Of a stretch of DNA of 64,000 nucleotides, positions 15,473-24,378 are shown one piece after another. A program made the position numbers and the translations under genes. The DNA is taken from the NCBI RefSeq assembly GCF_900143265.1, contig NZ_FRDJ01000001.1:1-64000 (forward strand), in the 5' to 3' direction. The DNA is from Fervidobacterium gondwanense DSM 13020 (GTDB lineage: Bacteria > Thermotogota > Thermotogae > Thermotogales > Fervidobacteriaceae). The notes under the pieces were generated by a model. That model did no database searches and was not told where the DNA came from. It was given only the letters and a program-made list of their open reading frames with translations. Every line of letters begins with the position of its first letter. Positions within the stretch are counted from its first letter, which is position 1.

Positions 15473-17842
15473 TTAACCGAGGATAACCTCAACCGTATGC
15501 TCTCTACCATCTTTAAGTATTGGAACTTTCTCAACTTCTTCTCCGTCTAATAAAAGCTTCTTAACTCCATAACTCACATTATTTGGGTTCTTCACTAAAA
15601 CAGTGTAAAGCGTATTGCCAAAATAGCGCTTGTAAGTGAATCCAGACCAATTCGATGGAATGACGGGATCTATATCGAGATATCCATAGTTTGGCCTTAT
15701 ACCGAGAATCCAGTGAGTAGCTACTCTGTGCAACCACTGTGCAGAGCCTGTGTACCACGTCCAGCCCCCACGACCGTAGTGTGGAGATATCGGTCCGTCG
15801 GAATTGCCACACGTGACGTAGGGTTCTGCCCAGTATTTATCGATGTCCTCACTTCTGTAAGGCGGACATATACCTCTGTACGCTTTGTACATCGCCTCAA
15901 CATCTCTCATCAAAGCAAACGCCCAGACAGCCCATGTTGCAGCGTGAGTATAAACTCCACCGTTTTCTCGCAATCCAGGTGCGTATCTTGTTATGTAACC
16001 TATATCGCTCCTTGGCTTCGTATAAGCTGGATATAGAAGTAGTGCACCGTAATCTTTGAGAAGATATTTCTTCACTGACTCCATAGCACGTATCTTTCTC
16101 TCTTCATCTGTAATATCGCTTATTACCGCCCATGTTTGCGCATTCAGGAAGATGAAACCTTCTTCGTTCTTCTTCGAACCTATCTCCTCCCCGTCGTCTT
16201 TCGTTGCCCTTATGAACCATTCACCATCCCATGCGTATCTATTGACCGATTCCTTTAAAACTTCCAATGTATCTTTGCATTTCGCTGCGAATCTCAAATC
16301 GCCTTTGAGTTCGATCAACGGTATGAATTCTTTAAGCAGCAAGTACATGAAGTGAGCGAGCCAGACACTCTCGCCTTTCCAGTCGGTACCAACGGCGTTC
16401 ATCCCGTCGTTCCAATCGTTCTCTCCTATCAGCGGTAATCCCCTCGGTGAAAATCTTTTGAACGCTTTCTCTATTGCCCTCTTGCAGTGTTCATACAAAG
16501 TACCTTTTCCGCCATCAACGTAAGGTACAACTTCGTCGAGAATAGAATAATCCATCGTTTCCTTTATGTACTCTTGCGTGATGAATGGCAACCACAACAA
16601 GTCGTCCGAACAGTGAGTTCTTGGTCCGCCACCTCTGATAGTGAACCACCAGTGTAGTACATCACCCTCTTGGAATTGGTGCTCGGCATGTAAGAGTATC
16701 TGCTTTTTTGCGAGTTCAGGGTTAAGCGAGAAGAAAATCTGAGAGTCTTGAAGTTGGTCTCTAAAGCCATACCCTGCTGAAACTTGGTAATATCCCGACT
16801 TTGCCCATATTCTCCCAGAAATCGCTTGATACTTCACCCAATAATTCGTCATTATGTTAAGACCCTCGTCCGGTGTCTCGACCAATTCCTTTTCGAGCAA
16901 ATCCAGCCAGAACTTTCTCACATTCTCGAATTCTTCCCTCGCTCTCTCCACATTTGTGTATCTTTTTGACAGTTCTTCAGCATCTTCTTCACCGATCTTA
17001 GCTGCTCCGACTGTGAAGACTATTTCTATTTCTTCCGTTGGTTCAAGCGTAAGTTCTACCTGCAAAGATGCACACGCATCGCCAAATCTATCGCACTTGT
17101 TGTCGAGCTTTTCGATCGTCATTGCAATTGGGAATTTTTCATCTTTGTACATACCAACAAAAGATTCCTTGTCGCACGTGAACGACTTTACAGGGAGGCT
17201 GACGCTGTGGAATGCTACATGGTCCCAATTCGTATTGTTCCATCTGCCCTTTTCATCGGGGAACTGACCCAAATACTTGCGCACGTATATCGTATTACCC
17301 TTGAACTCGGGGACTATAAAGAGCTTGTGAAACTCTCGATGTTCGTCTGGGAAGTTGCCAAGTACCCATTCAAAATAGGATGTAACGTCCAATCTTCGCG
17401 TCTTACTGCTGTCGTTTCTCAATCTTAGATGGATTATTTCAACTGGATCTTTAACGGTCACGAAGACTTTCATCTCTGAATAGATATCTTCTACCTTGTG
17501 TCGATAAACCGTATAGCCGATGCCGTGTGTTACTTCGTAAAGTTGATAATCCGACATGACTGGCTTCCATGCGGCGGACCAGTATTTTCCACTCTCAAGA
17601 TCTCTGATGTAGAAATACTTTCCCCAGTTATCTTTTACGAGATCTTGGTAAAGTCTCGTGATCCTATTCTGACCAGCATTTCCTCTCCAAGAATATCCAC
17701 TCCCCGTGTGCGAAGCTATGATGGAGTAGTCACCGTTACTTATCACATTCACCCAGGGTCGCGGTGTACGCGGGTTGGTTATAACATATTCCTTTCCATC
17801 TTCAGTGAAATACCCGTACTTACTCTCAAATAGCTTTCCCAC
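15473..17842 (-). CDS. GH94 disaccharide/oligosaccharide phosphorylase
   Basis: 789 residues, usual length for GH94. Order: N-terminal beta-sandwich (residues 1-270), helical linker, (alpha/alpha)6 barrel (about 310-720), C-terminal jelly roll. The catalytic-acid region reads LPLIGENDWNDGMNAVG (near 470-484). The acceptor-side motif GYGFRDQLQDSQ is near 357-368 and the phosphate-site region GGWTWYTGSAQW is in the C-terminal part of the barrel. GH94 enzymes split beta-glucosidic bonds with phosphate to give glucose 1-phosphate. The DWNDGMN...GESVWL pattern is closer to the GH94 part of cyclic beta-1,2-glucan synthases than to the DWNDCLN of classical cellobiose phosphorylases. The start is GTG 17842 behind AGGGAG. 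Substrate is inferred: sophoro-oligosaccharides. Confidence 0.85.
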   Translation of the reverse strand: MGKLFESKYGYFTEDGKEYVITNPRTPRPWVNVISNGDYSIIASHTGSGYSWRGNAGQNRITRLYQDLVKDNWGKYFYIRDLESGKYWSAAWKPVMSDYQLYEVTHGIGYTVYRHKVEDIYSEMKVFVTVKDPVEIIHLRLRNDSSKTRRLDVTSYFEWVLGNFPDEHREFHKLFIVPEFKGNTIYVRKYLGQFPDEKGRWNNTNWDHVAFHSVSLPVKSFTCDKESFVGMYKDEKFPIAMTIEKLDNKCDRFGDACASLQVELTLEPTEEIEIVFTVGAAKIGEEDAEELSKRYTNVERAREEFENVRKFWLDLLEKELVETPDEGLNIMTNYWVKYQAISGRIWAKSGYYQVSAGYGFRDQLQDSQIFFSLNPELAKKQILLHAEHQFQEGDVLHWWFTIRGGGPRTHCSDDLLWLPFITQEYIKETMDYSILDEVVPYVDGGKGTLYEHCKRAIEKAFKRFSPRGLPLIGENDWNDGMNAVGTDWKGESVWLAHFMYLLLKEFIPLIELKGDLRFAAKCKDTLEVLKESVNRYAWDGEWFIRATKDDGEEIGSKKNEEGFIFLNAQTWAVISDITDEERKIRAMESVKKYLLKDYGALLLYPAYTKPRSDIGYITRYAPGLRENGGVYTHAATWAVWAFALMRDVEAMYKAYRGICPPYRSEDIDKYWAEPYVTCGNSDGPISPHYGRGGWTWYTGSAQWLHRVATHWILGIRPNYGYLDIDPVIPSNWSGFTYKRYFGNTLYTVLVKNPNNVSYGVKKLLLDGEEVEKVPILKDGREHTVEVILG

Positions 17843-17905
17843 ACCAATCCAGCTCCCTTCGTTATCTTAGTTATTTATTCGCTATCCCCGTCTCAATCTT
17901 CTCTC

Positions 17906-20005
17906 TTAGTCCAAGTCAAGTGATATGATCTCCCCACTTCTTGCCTTTGACCTTACCTTCACATTCTGTCCATTAATCGAAACGATAGCATCTTTGTCAT
18001 ATTCATCGTAGTTATTTACAAATATGAAGCATTTACTGTCGCTCCTTCGAACGTACACATCCACAAAATCTTGACATTCAACCTCGAAGCTTCTTTCTAT
18101 ATTAAGCATTTCACAAACTCTTCTCACGACACCCAACTTGTATTCCCGTTCAAGTTCCAAACCAAATCCCAAGATAACAGCCTTCCCCTTCCCTATTTCT
18201 TTTGCAAATCCACAAACTTTTGAATCTTCATTGTGTGCAAAAGCAGTGTATTCACCTGAGAGTTTATACGTATCTACATGGAACGCGTTGATTTCTATAC
18301 CGAAAGACTGAACCATATTCCATCCAGATTTTGCAATCTCTTCTATTTCAAGCACATCCATAAGCACTCTACATTCATTACCGAATTCATCCTCTACTGG
18401 AATCTCAGGAAAGATTACGAGCCTACCGCCGTGTATTATGTAATCTACGAGAGATTTTTGGATACGCAGTGGCATTCTTTTGTATGAAAATACCCAAAGG
18501 CTTTTAACCGAAGACGGATCTAACACACTTGCTGTATTACTTAAGTTAATCCCACCGAAGTTGTAATTTAACAACTTCAATCCCCTTATAACTCCATCGA
18601 ATATGGACACATCCCTTTTAAATTCCAAATCAGAAATATCGAAGCCGTGTTCTTTAAAATGTTCTGTCGAATAATACTCTGGTATGAATCCAAAATAAGT
18701 ATCAAAAACAGGGTTTGATTTCGCAATATCGGGCTCGAATTGCCGCACCTTAGCAATCAAATTCTTGAGAACAAAATACCCTCTTCTAAGTTCTCCGTTC
18801 AAGGATATAGGTGCTTGCCAATCGTGGTAACTTCCCATCAATGCAGAGCCTTCTGGATTAGTCCCACCAACGAACATGTAGTAATTAACCCCATTCATGC
18901 CGTTACCGATGCACTGCAACGATGTCAGTTCAAGGGTAGATGGCAAGAGCTTAGGCTTGTCCAGCTGAAACCCACTTTGGAACTCCGCTGAGAAAAGAGG
19001 CTGATTCCTATCTTGAACAGCGTACATAATGGCATTCGCTATAGCCAAATCACTGAAATTCTCATGAACTACATTCCCGATATAATAATCTCCTGATAGA
19101 AGGACGTTTTCTGACACGCCACACGAATAGAGCTGTGATACGCCGATTGGATACCTCTTGCCCCTTTTGGCGTACTCTACCATATCGAACCCGTGGATAT
19201 TTACGATAACTGGCAAATCGATTCCGGATTCTTCCAGATACCGCTTAAGCGTTTCGAGGTATTCCTTGTAATACTGCCTGATAAAGACATGATACTCAAT
19301 CATAAGCCTCTGTGAAAAAGCCTTGCCATAAGACCAGTTATCTATCTCATATACACATTCAACTAATCCTTTTTCTTCAAGATAATCACGAAATTTTCGA
19401 ATAGTATTCTCATTGTAATCGCCATGTGTTGTGATCCACTGCAACATCCCGACCTCGTTGTCGACCTGCACTAACCAGACATTATTGAAAGCTCTTATAA
19501 TCTCTGCAACGTTCTTGTACCATCTTTCAACAAATCTCAAGTAATCTGGATGGAGATATGAAAAGACTTTCGTCGGATGCTGTTTACCATCCATAGTTCT
19601 TGCAATAGCCTGCGGGACAGCATTGTAGATCCAAAATGGGAGGCCTTCGTTTTTAAGTTCCGACATTATATATGGTCCTGGCTTGAAGATTAAACCCAAA
19701 TCGTATTTTTCTAACAATCGAAGAAAGCCGATTAAATTCCTTCTTGGATCAGTAACACCTGAAAAATCGAACCTTCTCTCTTCGTATTCATGCCAAAACC
19801 AAGGAACATAAGAACTTACGCTGTCAAATCCTGCGTCCTTTATCTTAATCACTCTATCTTCCCATTCTGATGGATTTACCCTAAAATAGTGGAGTTCAGC
19901 TGAGAAGAATACCCTTTCTTTCCCGTCGAGTACAAACTTTGCACCTTTAACTTCTAATCTTCGAGTTCTAACCTCTCCCAATTTTCTCAATGCTATCCAC
20001 CCCAT
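17906..20005 (-). CDS. GH35-type glycosidase or glucosyltransferase
   Basis: 699 residues. A TIM barrel spans about 20-360. The acid/base Glu is in VQVDNEVGM (E184) and the nucleophile Glu in SAEFQSG (E341), as in GH35. A Rossmann-like domain (VFSYKRMPLRIQKSLVDYIIHGGRLVIFPE) and a small beta domain follow. Most GH35 enzymes are beta-galactosidases, but a GH35 member from an Ignavibacterium gene cluster with GH144 genes transfers beta-1,2-linked glucose, which fits this operon better. No signal peptide, so cytoplasmic. It is the first gene of the operon. The start is uncertain: ATG 20005 has a weak ribosome binding site; TTG 19990 behind GGGGTGG is an alternative. Confidence 0.78.
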   Translation of the reverse strand: MGWIALRKLGEVRTRRLEVKGAKFVLDGKERVFFSAELHYFRVNPSEWEDRVIKIKDAGFDSVSSYVPWFWHEYEERRFDFSGVTDPRRNLIGFLRLLEKYDLGLIFKPGPYIMSELKNEGLPFWIYNAVPQAIARTMDGKQHPTKVFSYLHPDYLRFVERWYKNVAEIIRAFNNVWLVQVDNEVGMLQWITTHGDYNENTIRKFRDYLEEKGLVECVYEIDNWSYGKAFSQRLMIEYHVFIRQYYKEYLETLKRYLEESGIDLPVIVNIHGFDMVEYAKRGKRYPIGVSQLYSCGVSENVLLSGDYYIGNVVHENFSDLAIANAIMYAVQDRNQPLFSAEFQSGFQLDKPKLLPSTLELTSLQCIGNGMNGVNYYMFVGGTNPEGSALMGSYHDWQAPISLNGELRRGYFVLKNLIAKVRQFEPDIAKSNPVFDTYFGFIPEYYSTEHFKEHGFDISDLEFKRDVSIFDGVIRGLKLLNYNFGGINLSNTASVLDPSSVKSLWVFSYKRMPLRIQKSLVDYIIHGGRLVIFPEIPVEDEFGNECRVLMDVLEIEEIAKSGWNMVQSFGIEINAFHVDTYKLSGEYTAFAHNEDSKVCGFAKEIGKGKAVILGFGLELEREYKLGVVRRVCEMLNIERSFEVECQDFVDVYVRRSDSKCFIFVNNYDEYDKDAIVSINGQNVKVRSKARSGEIISLDLD

Positions 20006-20045
20006 AGGCTAACCGCATGTTCAAATTGTTGAATTGAAATATCGA

Positions 20046-20057
20046 TTAAACGTTTCA
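20046..20057. promoter_or_regulatory. LacI-type operator before the 19-kb minus-strand operon
   Basis: The sequence TTAAACGTTTCA has a palindromic AAACGTTT core (20048-20055). It lies about 40 bp upstream of the first gene of the minus operon, downstream of an AT-rich promoter-like stretch (20070-20100). The same core recurs at 21224-21231 before the LacI gene itself, which supports a regulator binding site. Binding is inferred. Confidence 0.65.
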
Positions 20058-20189
20058 CCATATTTCACTAAGATATAATAACACAATCCTTTTTATGAGC
20101 GAAAAGCAAATAGTCACTTCTGGAAAAGAATAAAGACTCGGACACTAATTATTCACCTTTTTTCTATTTTTTGCTACGATTTTCTACAC

Positions 20190-21194
20190 TTATCCTCCTA
20201 TCTTCTTTGTTGAATCTCTTATAACGAGGCTGACATCAAGGACAACGTTCGATATATCAGCTTCCTTATTTTGAATCACACTAAGAAGCATGTGGGCGGC
20301 AAATGATCCAAGCTGGTACATAGGTCTTCTGACTGTTGTTAGCGAAGGGATCACGTAAGATGCGAGCTCTATGTCATCAAATCCTACAATAGACACTTCG
20401 TCTGGTATCTTTAATCCATTCTCTTTAAGTGCTTGCATTGCCCCGATTGCCATCTCATCGTTTGAACAGAAAAACGCAGTTGGTAAGTCCTTTCTTTTCC
20501 TACTTGAAAGGTATTCAAGCATCGCTGAATAGCCAGATTCCTCTGTGAAATCACCCTCAAGCACATCGCTATCTCTTATCTCAAGCTTCAGCTCATTCAT
20601 AGCCCGAACAAATCCTTTATACCTTTCCTTTGCATCCAAAGAATCCTTTGCACCTTTTATAAATCCTATCCTTCTATGTCCGCTTGAATAGAGATACTTC
20701 ACAACCTCGTAAGCACCTTTTTCGTTGTCAACCCTCACACTCTTTACATTCTTTTCTTTAAGTGCCCTATCAAGTGTCACAATGCTGATTTCTTTGGACC
20801 ACTTTACAATGTCCTCGTTCTTCACAGCAGGCGTCATCACCAGCAAACCGCCTACAATACCGGTTCTGAGAAACTTGTCGACATCTTGGCGCCTGTTTTC
20901 CAAAGTACAGTAAATCAAGAGGTTGTATCCAAACGAATGGAGCACGTCCTGTATGCCACGGACAAGTGCATCGTAAAAAGGACCCTTTATCTCATGAACG
21001 ACAAGTGCAACCAAATCATACTGCTGTTTTTTGAGATGCTTTGCAAATTTGTTCGGTACATAATTCAGTTCTTCAATTGCTCTTAGAACCTTCTGCCGAG
21101 TCTCTTCACTTATTTTTCCCGTGTTGTTCAACACGTACGAGACTGTTGAAATCGAAACCCCCGCTCGTTTTGCCACGTCTTTTATGGTTGCCAT
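20190..21194 (-). CDS. LacI-family transcriptional regulator
   Basis: 334 residues. The N-terminal helix-turn-helix reads ATIKDVAKRAGVSISTVSYVLN (split here by one turn), with the hinge helix NYVPNKFAKHLKKQ at about 45-60. A periplasmic-binding-like effector domain follows (GIVGGLLVMTPAV, SSGHRRIGFIKG, CSNDEMAIGAMQALKENGLKIPDEVSIVGFDD). It lies between the minus operon and the divergent GH35 gene and is flanked by three matching palindromes. It is therefore very likely the local, self-repressing regulator, with a sugar or glucan breakdown product as inducer. ATG 21194 follows GGGGAGG. Confidence 0.92.
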   Translation of the reverse strand: MATIKDVAKRAGVSISTVSYVLNNTGKISEETRQKVLRAIEELNYVPNKFAKHLKKQQYDLVALVVHEIKGPFYDALVRGIQDVLHSFGYNLLIYCTLENRRQDVDKFLRTGIVGGLLVMTPAVKNEDIVKWSKEISIVTLDRALKEKNVKSVRVDNEKGAYEVVKYLYSSGHRRIGFIKGAKDSLDAKERYKGFVRAMNELKLEIRDSDVLEGDFTEESGYSAMLEYLSSRKRKDLPTAFFCSNDEMAIGAMQALKENGLKIPDEVSIVGFDDIELASYVIPSLTTVRRPMYQLGSFAAHMLLSVIQNKEADISNVVLDVSLVIRDSTKKIGG

Positions 21195-21220
21195 ACCTAA
21201 TCCTCCCCACTGTTTTTTTC

Positions 21221-21243
21221 ATTAAACGTTTCACTTAATTTTA
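21221..21243 (-). promoter_or_regulatory. Promoter and operator of the LacI gene
   Basis: On the minus strand an extended -10 (TGG then TAAAAT, 21243-21238) is followed within 4 bp by an operator-like ATTAAACGTTTCAC (21221-21234, plus-strand reading), which shares the AAACGTTT core with the site at 20046. The position just downstream of the -10 suggests autorepression. Confidence 0.65.
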
Positions 21244-21319
21244 CCACATTGATTTGAAAAAGATTCAACAGAATTCTCATTTTCAAAAACATCCAATTCC
21301 GAAGTTTTGTAGTAGAATA

Positions 21320-21370
21320 TGGTAAAATATATTACGAGCGGACTTAAGGAACTTCATTGAAATGTTTCAA
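21320..21370 (+). promoter_or_regulatory. Promoter and operator of the divergent GH35 unit
   Basis: An extended -10 (TGG TAAAAT, 21320-21328) has no good -35. About 30 bp downstream lies a perfect 6+2+6 palindrome, TTGAAATGTTTCAA (21357-21370), related to the two AAACGTTT sites of the same regulator region. A weaker TTGAA/TTCAA pair is at 21254-21268. The leader to the gene start is about 75 nt. Confidence 0.55.
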
Positions 21371-21445
21371 CAAACAATGTTCGAGGTTAAAACCAAATGC
21401 GAAGTTTATTAGAAATCATTAGAAAATTGGAAAAGAGGTGTGGAG

Positions 21446-23563
21446 ATGATTAATAGGCAACAGAGGATATTGGGTGAGGAACTTATCGTATCGGCGGAGA
21501 TTCATTACTTCCGCTTAGCACAAGAAGAGTGGGAAAAGAGGATAGAGCTTGCAAAAGACGCAGGTTGCAACACAATTGCATCTTACATTCCTTGGCTTGT
21601 TCACGAACAAAAGAGAGGTTCGTTCGACTTTTCTGGAAATTACGATGTAGCTAAATTCATAGACCTCGTGGCAAATTACGGCATGTATTTCATAGCGAGG
21701 CCAGGACCTTTCGTAATGGCGGAATTGAAAAACGAAGGTATACCGTACTGGATATACGAAGAGAAGCCTCACTTAATACCAGTTAGCTGGAATTCAAAGA
21801 AGGTTGAAAGTGCGATTCTTGTCTACAATCATCCCGACTTCATCTCTGAAGTTGAGAGATGGTACGCCGAGTTGTCAAAAATCATCAAGCCAAGATTGAT
21901 ACAAAATTGCGGCAATATAATAGCGATTCAGCTTGACAACGAGATAGGAATGTTGCACTGGGTGAACAACTCACCTGACCTTTCGGACTTCACGCTCGAT
22001 AGGTTCATAGATTGGCTCACAGAAAAGTACCACGACAAGCTTAGATACGGTTTTGAACTTGAAAAGGATGATCACGTCTATTCTTTACTTAGGAGTCCTT
22101 CTCAAGAATATTCGGAAAAGTTCGTTGAAGATTATTCGATTTTCATTAGGCAGGAATATGCAATTTACGTGGAGAAACTGAAGAGCATCTTCGAAAATCT
22201 TGGAATCGATACTAACTTCATCGTAAACATTCATGGAACATCGGGTGGTCGTGGTCATACTTTTCCTATCGGCATATCACAACTAAAAGAAACATTCCCA
22301 CTGTCTAATGTTTTTCCATCGACCGACATTTATCTTGGCGAGTACTCTCTACACAACTTCCACGACTTGTGGAACATAAACGAGATGATGAATGCTACCT
22401 CAGATAAGGTATACGGGAGTATGGAGTTTGAATGCGGCAGCGGTGACTACGGCGACAACTTCGGTCAGAGGATTGACCCGAATTCTACAATACAAAAGGC
22501 AGCTTTGTGCTATATTCAAGGTAACAGATTTCTGAATTATTACCTTTTCAGTGGAGGAACGAACTGGAAACTTGACACAGAACCTTTCGATGGAAATGGT
22601 AGGATAGCGTTCACAGGAGAATTGCATGGCTTTGCCGCTCCTGTATCTCCAGATGGCACACCAGACTATCCATACGAATACATCAAATTAGCAAACGAAC
22701 CTTTGAAAAACATTGAGAAGCAGACAGCCGGCAATTTTAAATTGGTATACGATGACATTTACGTGGCATACTTGGACGAATATTACAGAACTGAGTACAC
22801 GTTCCATAACAAAAAAAGACCGAACATAGAAATCAGAAGAGGTTACAACTTCTGGGACAGTTTCCTAAAATCTTTGTTGATTATGGGTTATAGGTACAGA
22901 TTCATCGACTTAGAGAAAAAAGAACCCATAGGCGATGCACTCTTAATCATCCCTGCAGCAAGATACATGTCTTTTTCAATTCAAAAAAAGATTGTTGACT
23001 TTGTGAATAAAGGCGGCAAAGTACTCCTTTATGGTGATCTCCCGCTGTATTCTTCAGACGGTTCACCTTGCACATATTTGATCAACAATCTTGAAATATC
23101 TCCCGGCGAAGAATATAATGCTTCTCACAAGTTCTTCCTGTCGGTATATTCTCCTAAGGGGATTTTTAAAGAATTCAGAACATATTGGGCTAGAGAATTG
23201 AAATTTGAACCTACCGATAATGAAACTGAGAAACTTGCATGTATTTCACAGATTGAAAAGCCATGCGCAGTGAGAAAGGGAAACATAACAGTAATATCGA
23301 CCGAATTCAATGGAAATTTGAAATTCTTCGAGTATATCTTACACAGTCTCGGATTTTATAGTAAAATAAAGCTAACAGGCACTCGAAAAGATGTTATAGG
23401 GACATTCCCGTTCTTGTTGGAGAATGAAAATAATAAGTTTTTAGTAGTCCTCAACAATGACAATTACGAGAAGAATGTTGAGATTTTGTTCGAAGGTAAA
23501 AATATAGGAAATTACAGAATCAAGCCAAAGGAAATCGTTTTTCGAGAGATCGCATTGAGGTGA
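21446..23563 (+). CDS. GH35-type glycosidase or glucosyltransferase, second copy
   Basis: About 705 residues, a distant paralogue of the GH35-type gene at 17906. The barrel starts with AEIHYFRLAQEEWEKRI. Acid/base Glu is E166 in IQLDNEIGM and nucleophile Glu is E327 in SMEFECGSG. A Rossmann-like domain (LLIIPAARYMSFSIQKKIVDFVNKGGKVLLYGDLP, split by a turn) and a C-terminal beta domain follow. There is no signal peptide. AGAGGTG 5 nt before ATG 21446 fixes the start; GTG 21440 overlaps it. The differences around the nucleophile (FECGSG versus FQSG) suggest different substrates or linkages. Cotranscribed with the alpha/beta hydrolase that follows. Beta-galactosidase activity is possible but not favoured by context. 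Confidence 0.76.
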   Translation: MINRQQRILGEELIVSAEIHYFRLAQEEWEKRIELAKDAGCNTIASYIPWLVHEQKRGSFDFSGNYDVAKFIDLVANYGMYFIARPGPFVMAELKNEGIPYWIYEEKPHLIPVSWNSKKVESAILVYNHPDFISEVERWYAELSKIIKPRLIQNCGNIIAIQLDNEIGMLHWVNNSPDLSDFTLDRFIDWLTEKYHDKLRYGFELEKDDHVYSLLRSPSQEYSEKFVEDYSIFIRQEYAIYVEKLKSIFENLGIDTNFIVNIHGTSGGRGHTFPIGISQLKETFPLSNVFPSTDIYLGEYSLHNFHDLWNINEMMNATSDKVYGSMEFECGSGDYGDNFGQRIDPNSTIQKAALCYIQGNRFLNYYLFSGGTNWKLDTEPFDGNGRIAFTGELHGFAAPVSPDGTPDYPYEYIKLANEPLKNIEKQTAGNFKLVYDDIYVAYLDEYYRTEYTFHNKKRPNIEIRRGYNFWDSFLKSLLIMGYRYRFIDLEKKEPIGDALLIIPAARYMSFSIQKKIVDFVNKGGKVLLYGDLPLYSSDGSPCTYLINNLEISPGEEYNASHKFFLSVYSPKGIFKEFRTYWARELKFEPTDNETEKLACISQIEKPCAVRKGNITVISTEFNGNLKFFEYILHSLGFYSKIKLTGTRKDVIGTFPFLLENENNKFLVVLNNDNYEKNVEILFEGKNIGNYRIKPKEIVFREIALR

Positions 23564-23568
23564 AGAGG

Positions 23569-24291
23569 ATGAACAAATACGGTTCTTTAATAAGTTGGTT
23601 GATTTTACTTCTTTCAATTCCATTGTTTGTGTTCATAACATGGGCTTACAGTCCTATGAAGGCACTACCAGAAGTCAGCGAGTATTTAAAATCATCAAAT
23701 ATGGTTGATGTCTTGGTCGATAAACATATTTACTTTATCCCTAAGACCGATGCACCTGAGGTAGGGGTTATAATCTATCCTGGTGGGCATGTTGAAAATA
23801 GAGCTTACACGCCAATCGGGTACAGATTAGCTGAGAAAGGTATAATTGCAGTTGTACTCGAAGCTCCGATGAACTTCGCCATATTTGACACAGAGGCCGC
23901 ATCTGATGTGATAATGAAATTCCCTGATATAAAATGGTACGTGGCAGGGCATTCCTTAGGTGGCGTTGCTGCATCAGAATTTGTGTACAAGTACAAAGAT
24001 GATGTTGCTGGGCTGATACTGATGGCATCCTATCCAGCGAAAGACGTTTCGAAACTGGACTTGAAAGTATTATCGATATACGCGTCAGAGGACGGACTTG
24101 CTACACCACAGAAAATAAAGGAAAAAAAGCCATTGCATCCAAGCATTACGAAGTATGTACTGATTGACGGTGGAAACCATTCTCAGTTTGGATATTACGG
24201 CTTCCAAAAAGGAGATAAACAAGCTAAAATAACAAAAGAAGAACAGATGAGCATTATTGTAAAGTCAATAATTGACTTTATAAAAGAATAA
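23569..24291 (+). CDS. Membrane-anchored alpha/beta hydrolase
   Basis: About 240 residues. A hydrophobic segment at 9-27 acts as signal anchor. The hydrolase triad is visible: nucleophile S129 in GHSLGG, acid D175 in ASEDGLA, base H204 in GGNHSQFG. The oxyanion-side motif YPGGHVENRAY is near residue 70. It resembles alpha/beta hydrolase family 5 (dienelactone-hydrolase-like). AGGTGA 5 nt before ATG 23569 fixes the start, only 5 bp after the GH35 stop, so it is in the same operon. It may remove acyl substituents from the imported glycan, but this is inference. No terminator was recognised after it. Confidence 0.8.
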   Translation: MNKYGSLISWLILLLSIPLFVFITWAYSPMKALPEVSEYLKSSNMVDVLVDKHIYFIPKTDAPEVGVIIYPGGHVENRAYTPIGYRLAEKGIIAVVLEAPMNFAIFDTEAASDVIMKFPDIKWYVAGHSLGGVAASEFVYKYKDDVAGLILMASYPAKDVSKLDLKVLSIYASEDGLATPQKIKEKKPLHPSITKYVLIDGGNHSQFGYYGFQKGDKQAKITKEEQMSIIVKSIIDFIKE

Positions 24292-24300
24292 CCACCAATA

Positions 24301-24328
24301 TTGTATTTTTTTCATTCTATGCTATAAT
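24301..24328 (+). promoter_or_regulatory. Promoter of the phosphate transport operon
   Basis: -35 TTGTAT (24301-24306), 16-bp spacer, extended -10 TGC TATAAT (24320-24328). It lies about 50 bp before the DUF47 gene start. Confidence 0.65.
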
Positions 24329-24378
24329 TTACGAGGTTTTCGAAAGAAAGCGAAAAAGACTTGGAAAGGGGTGTTCGA

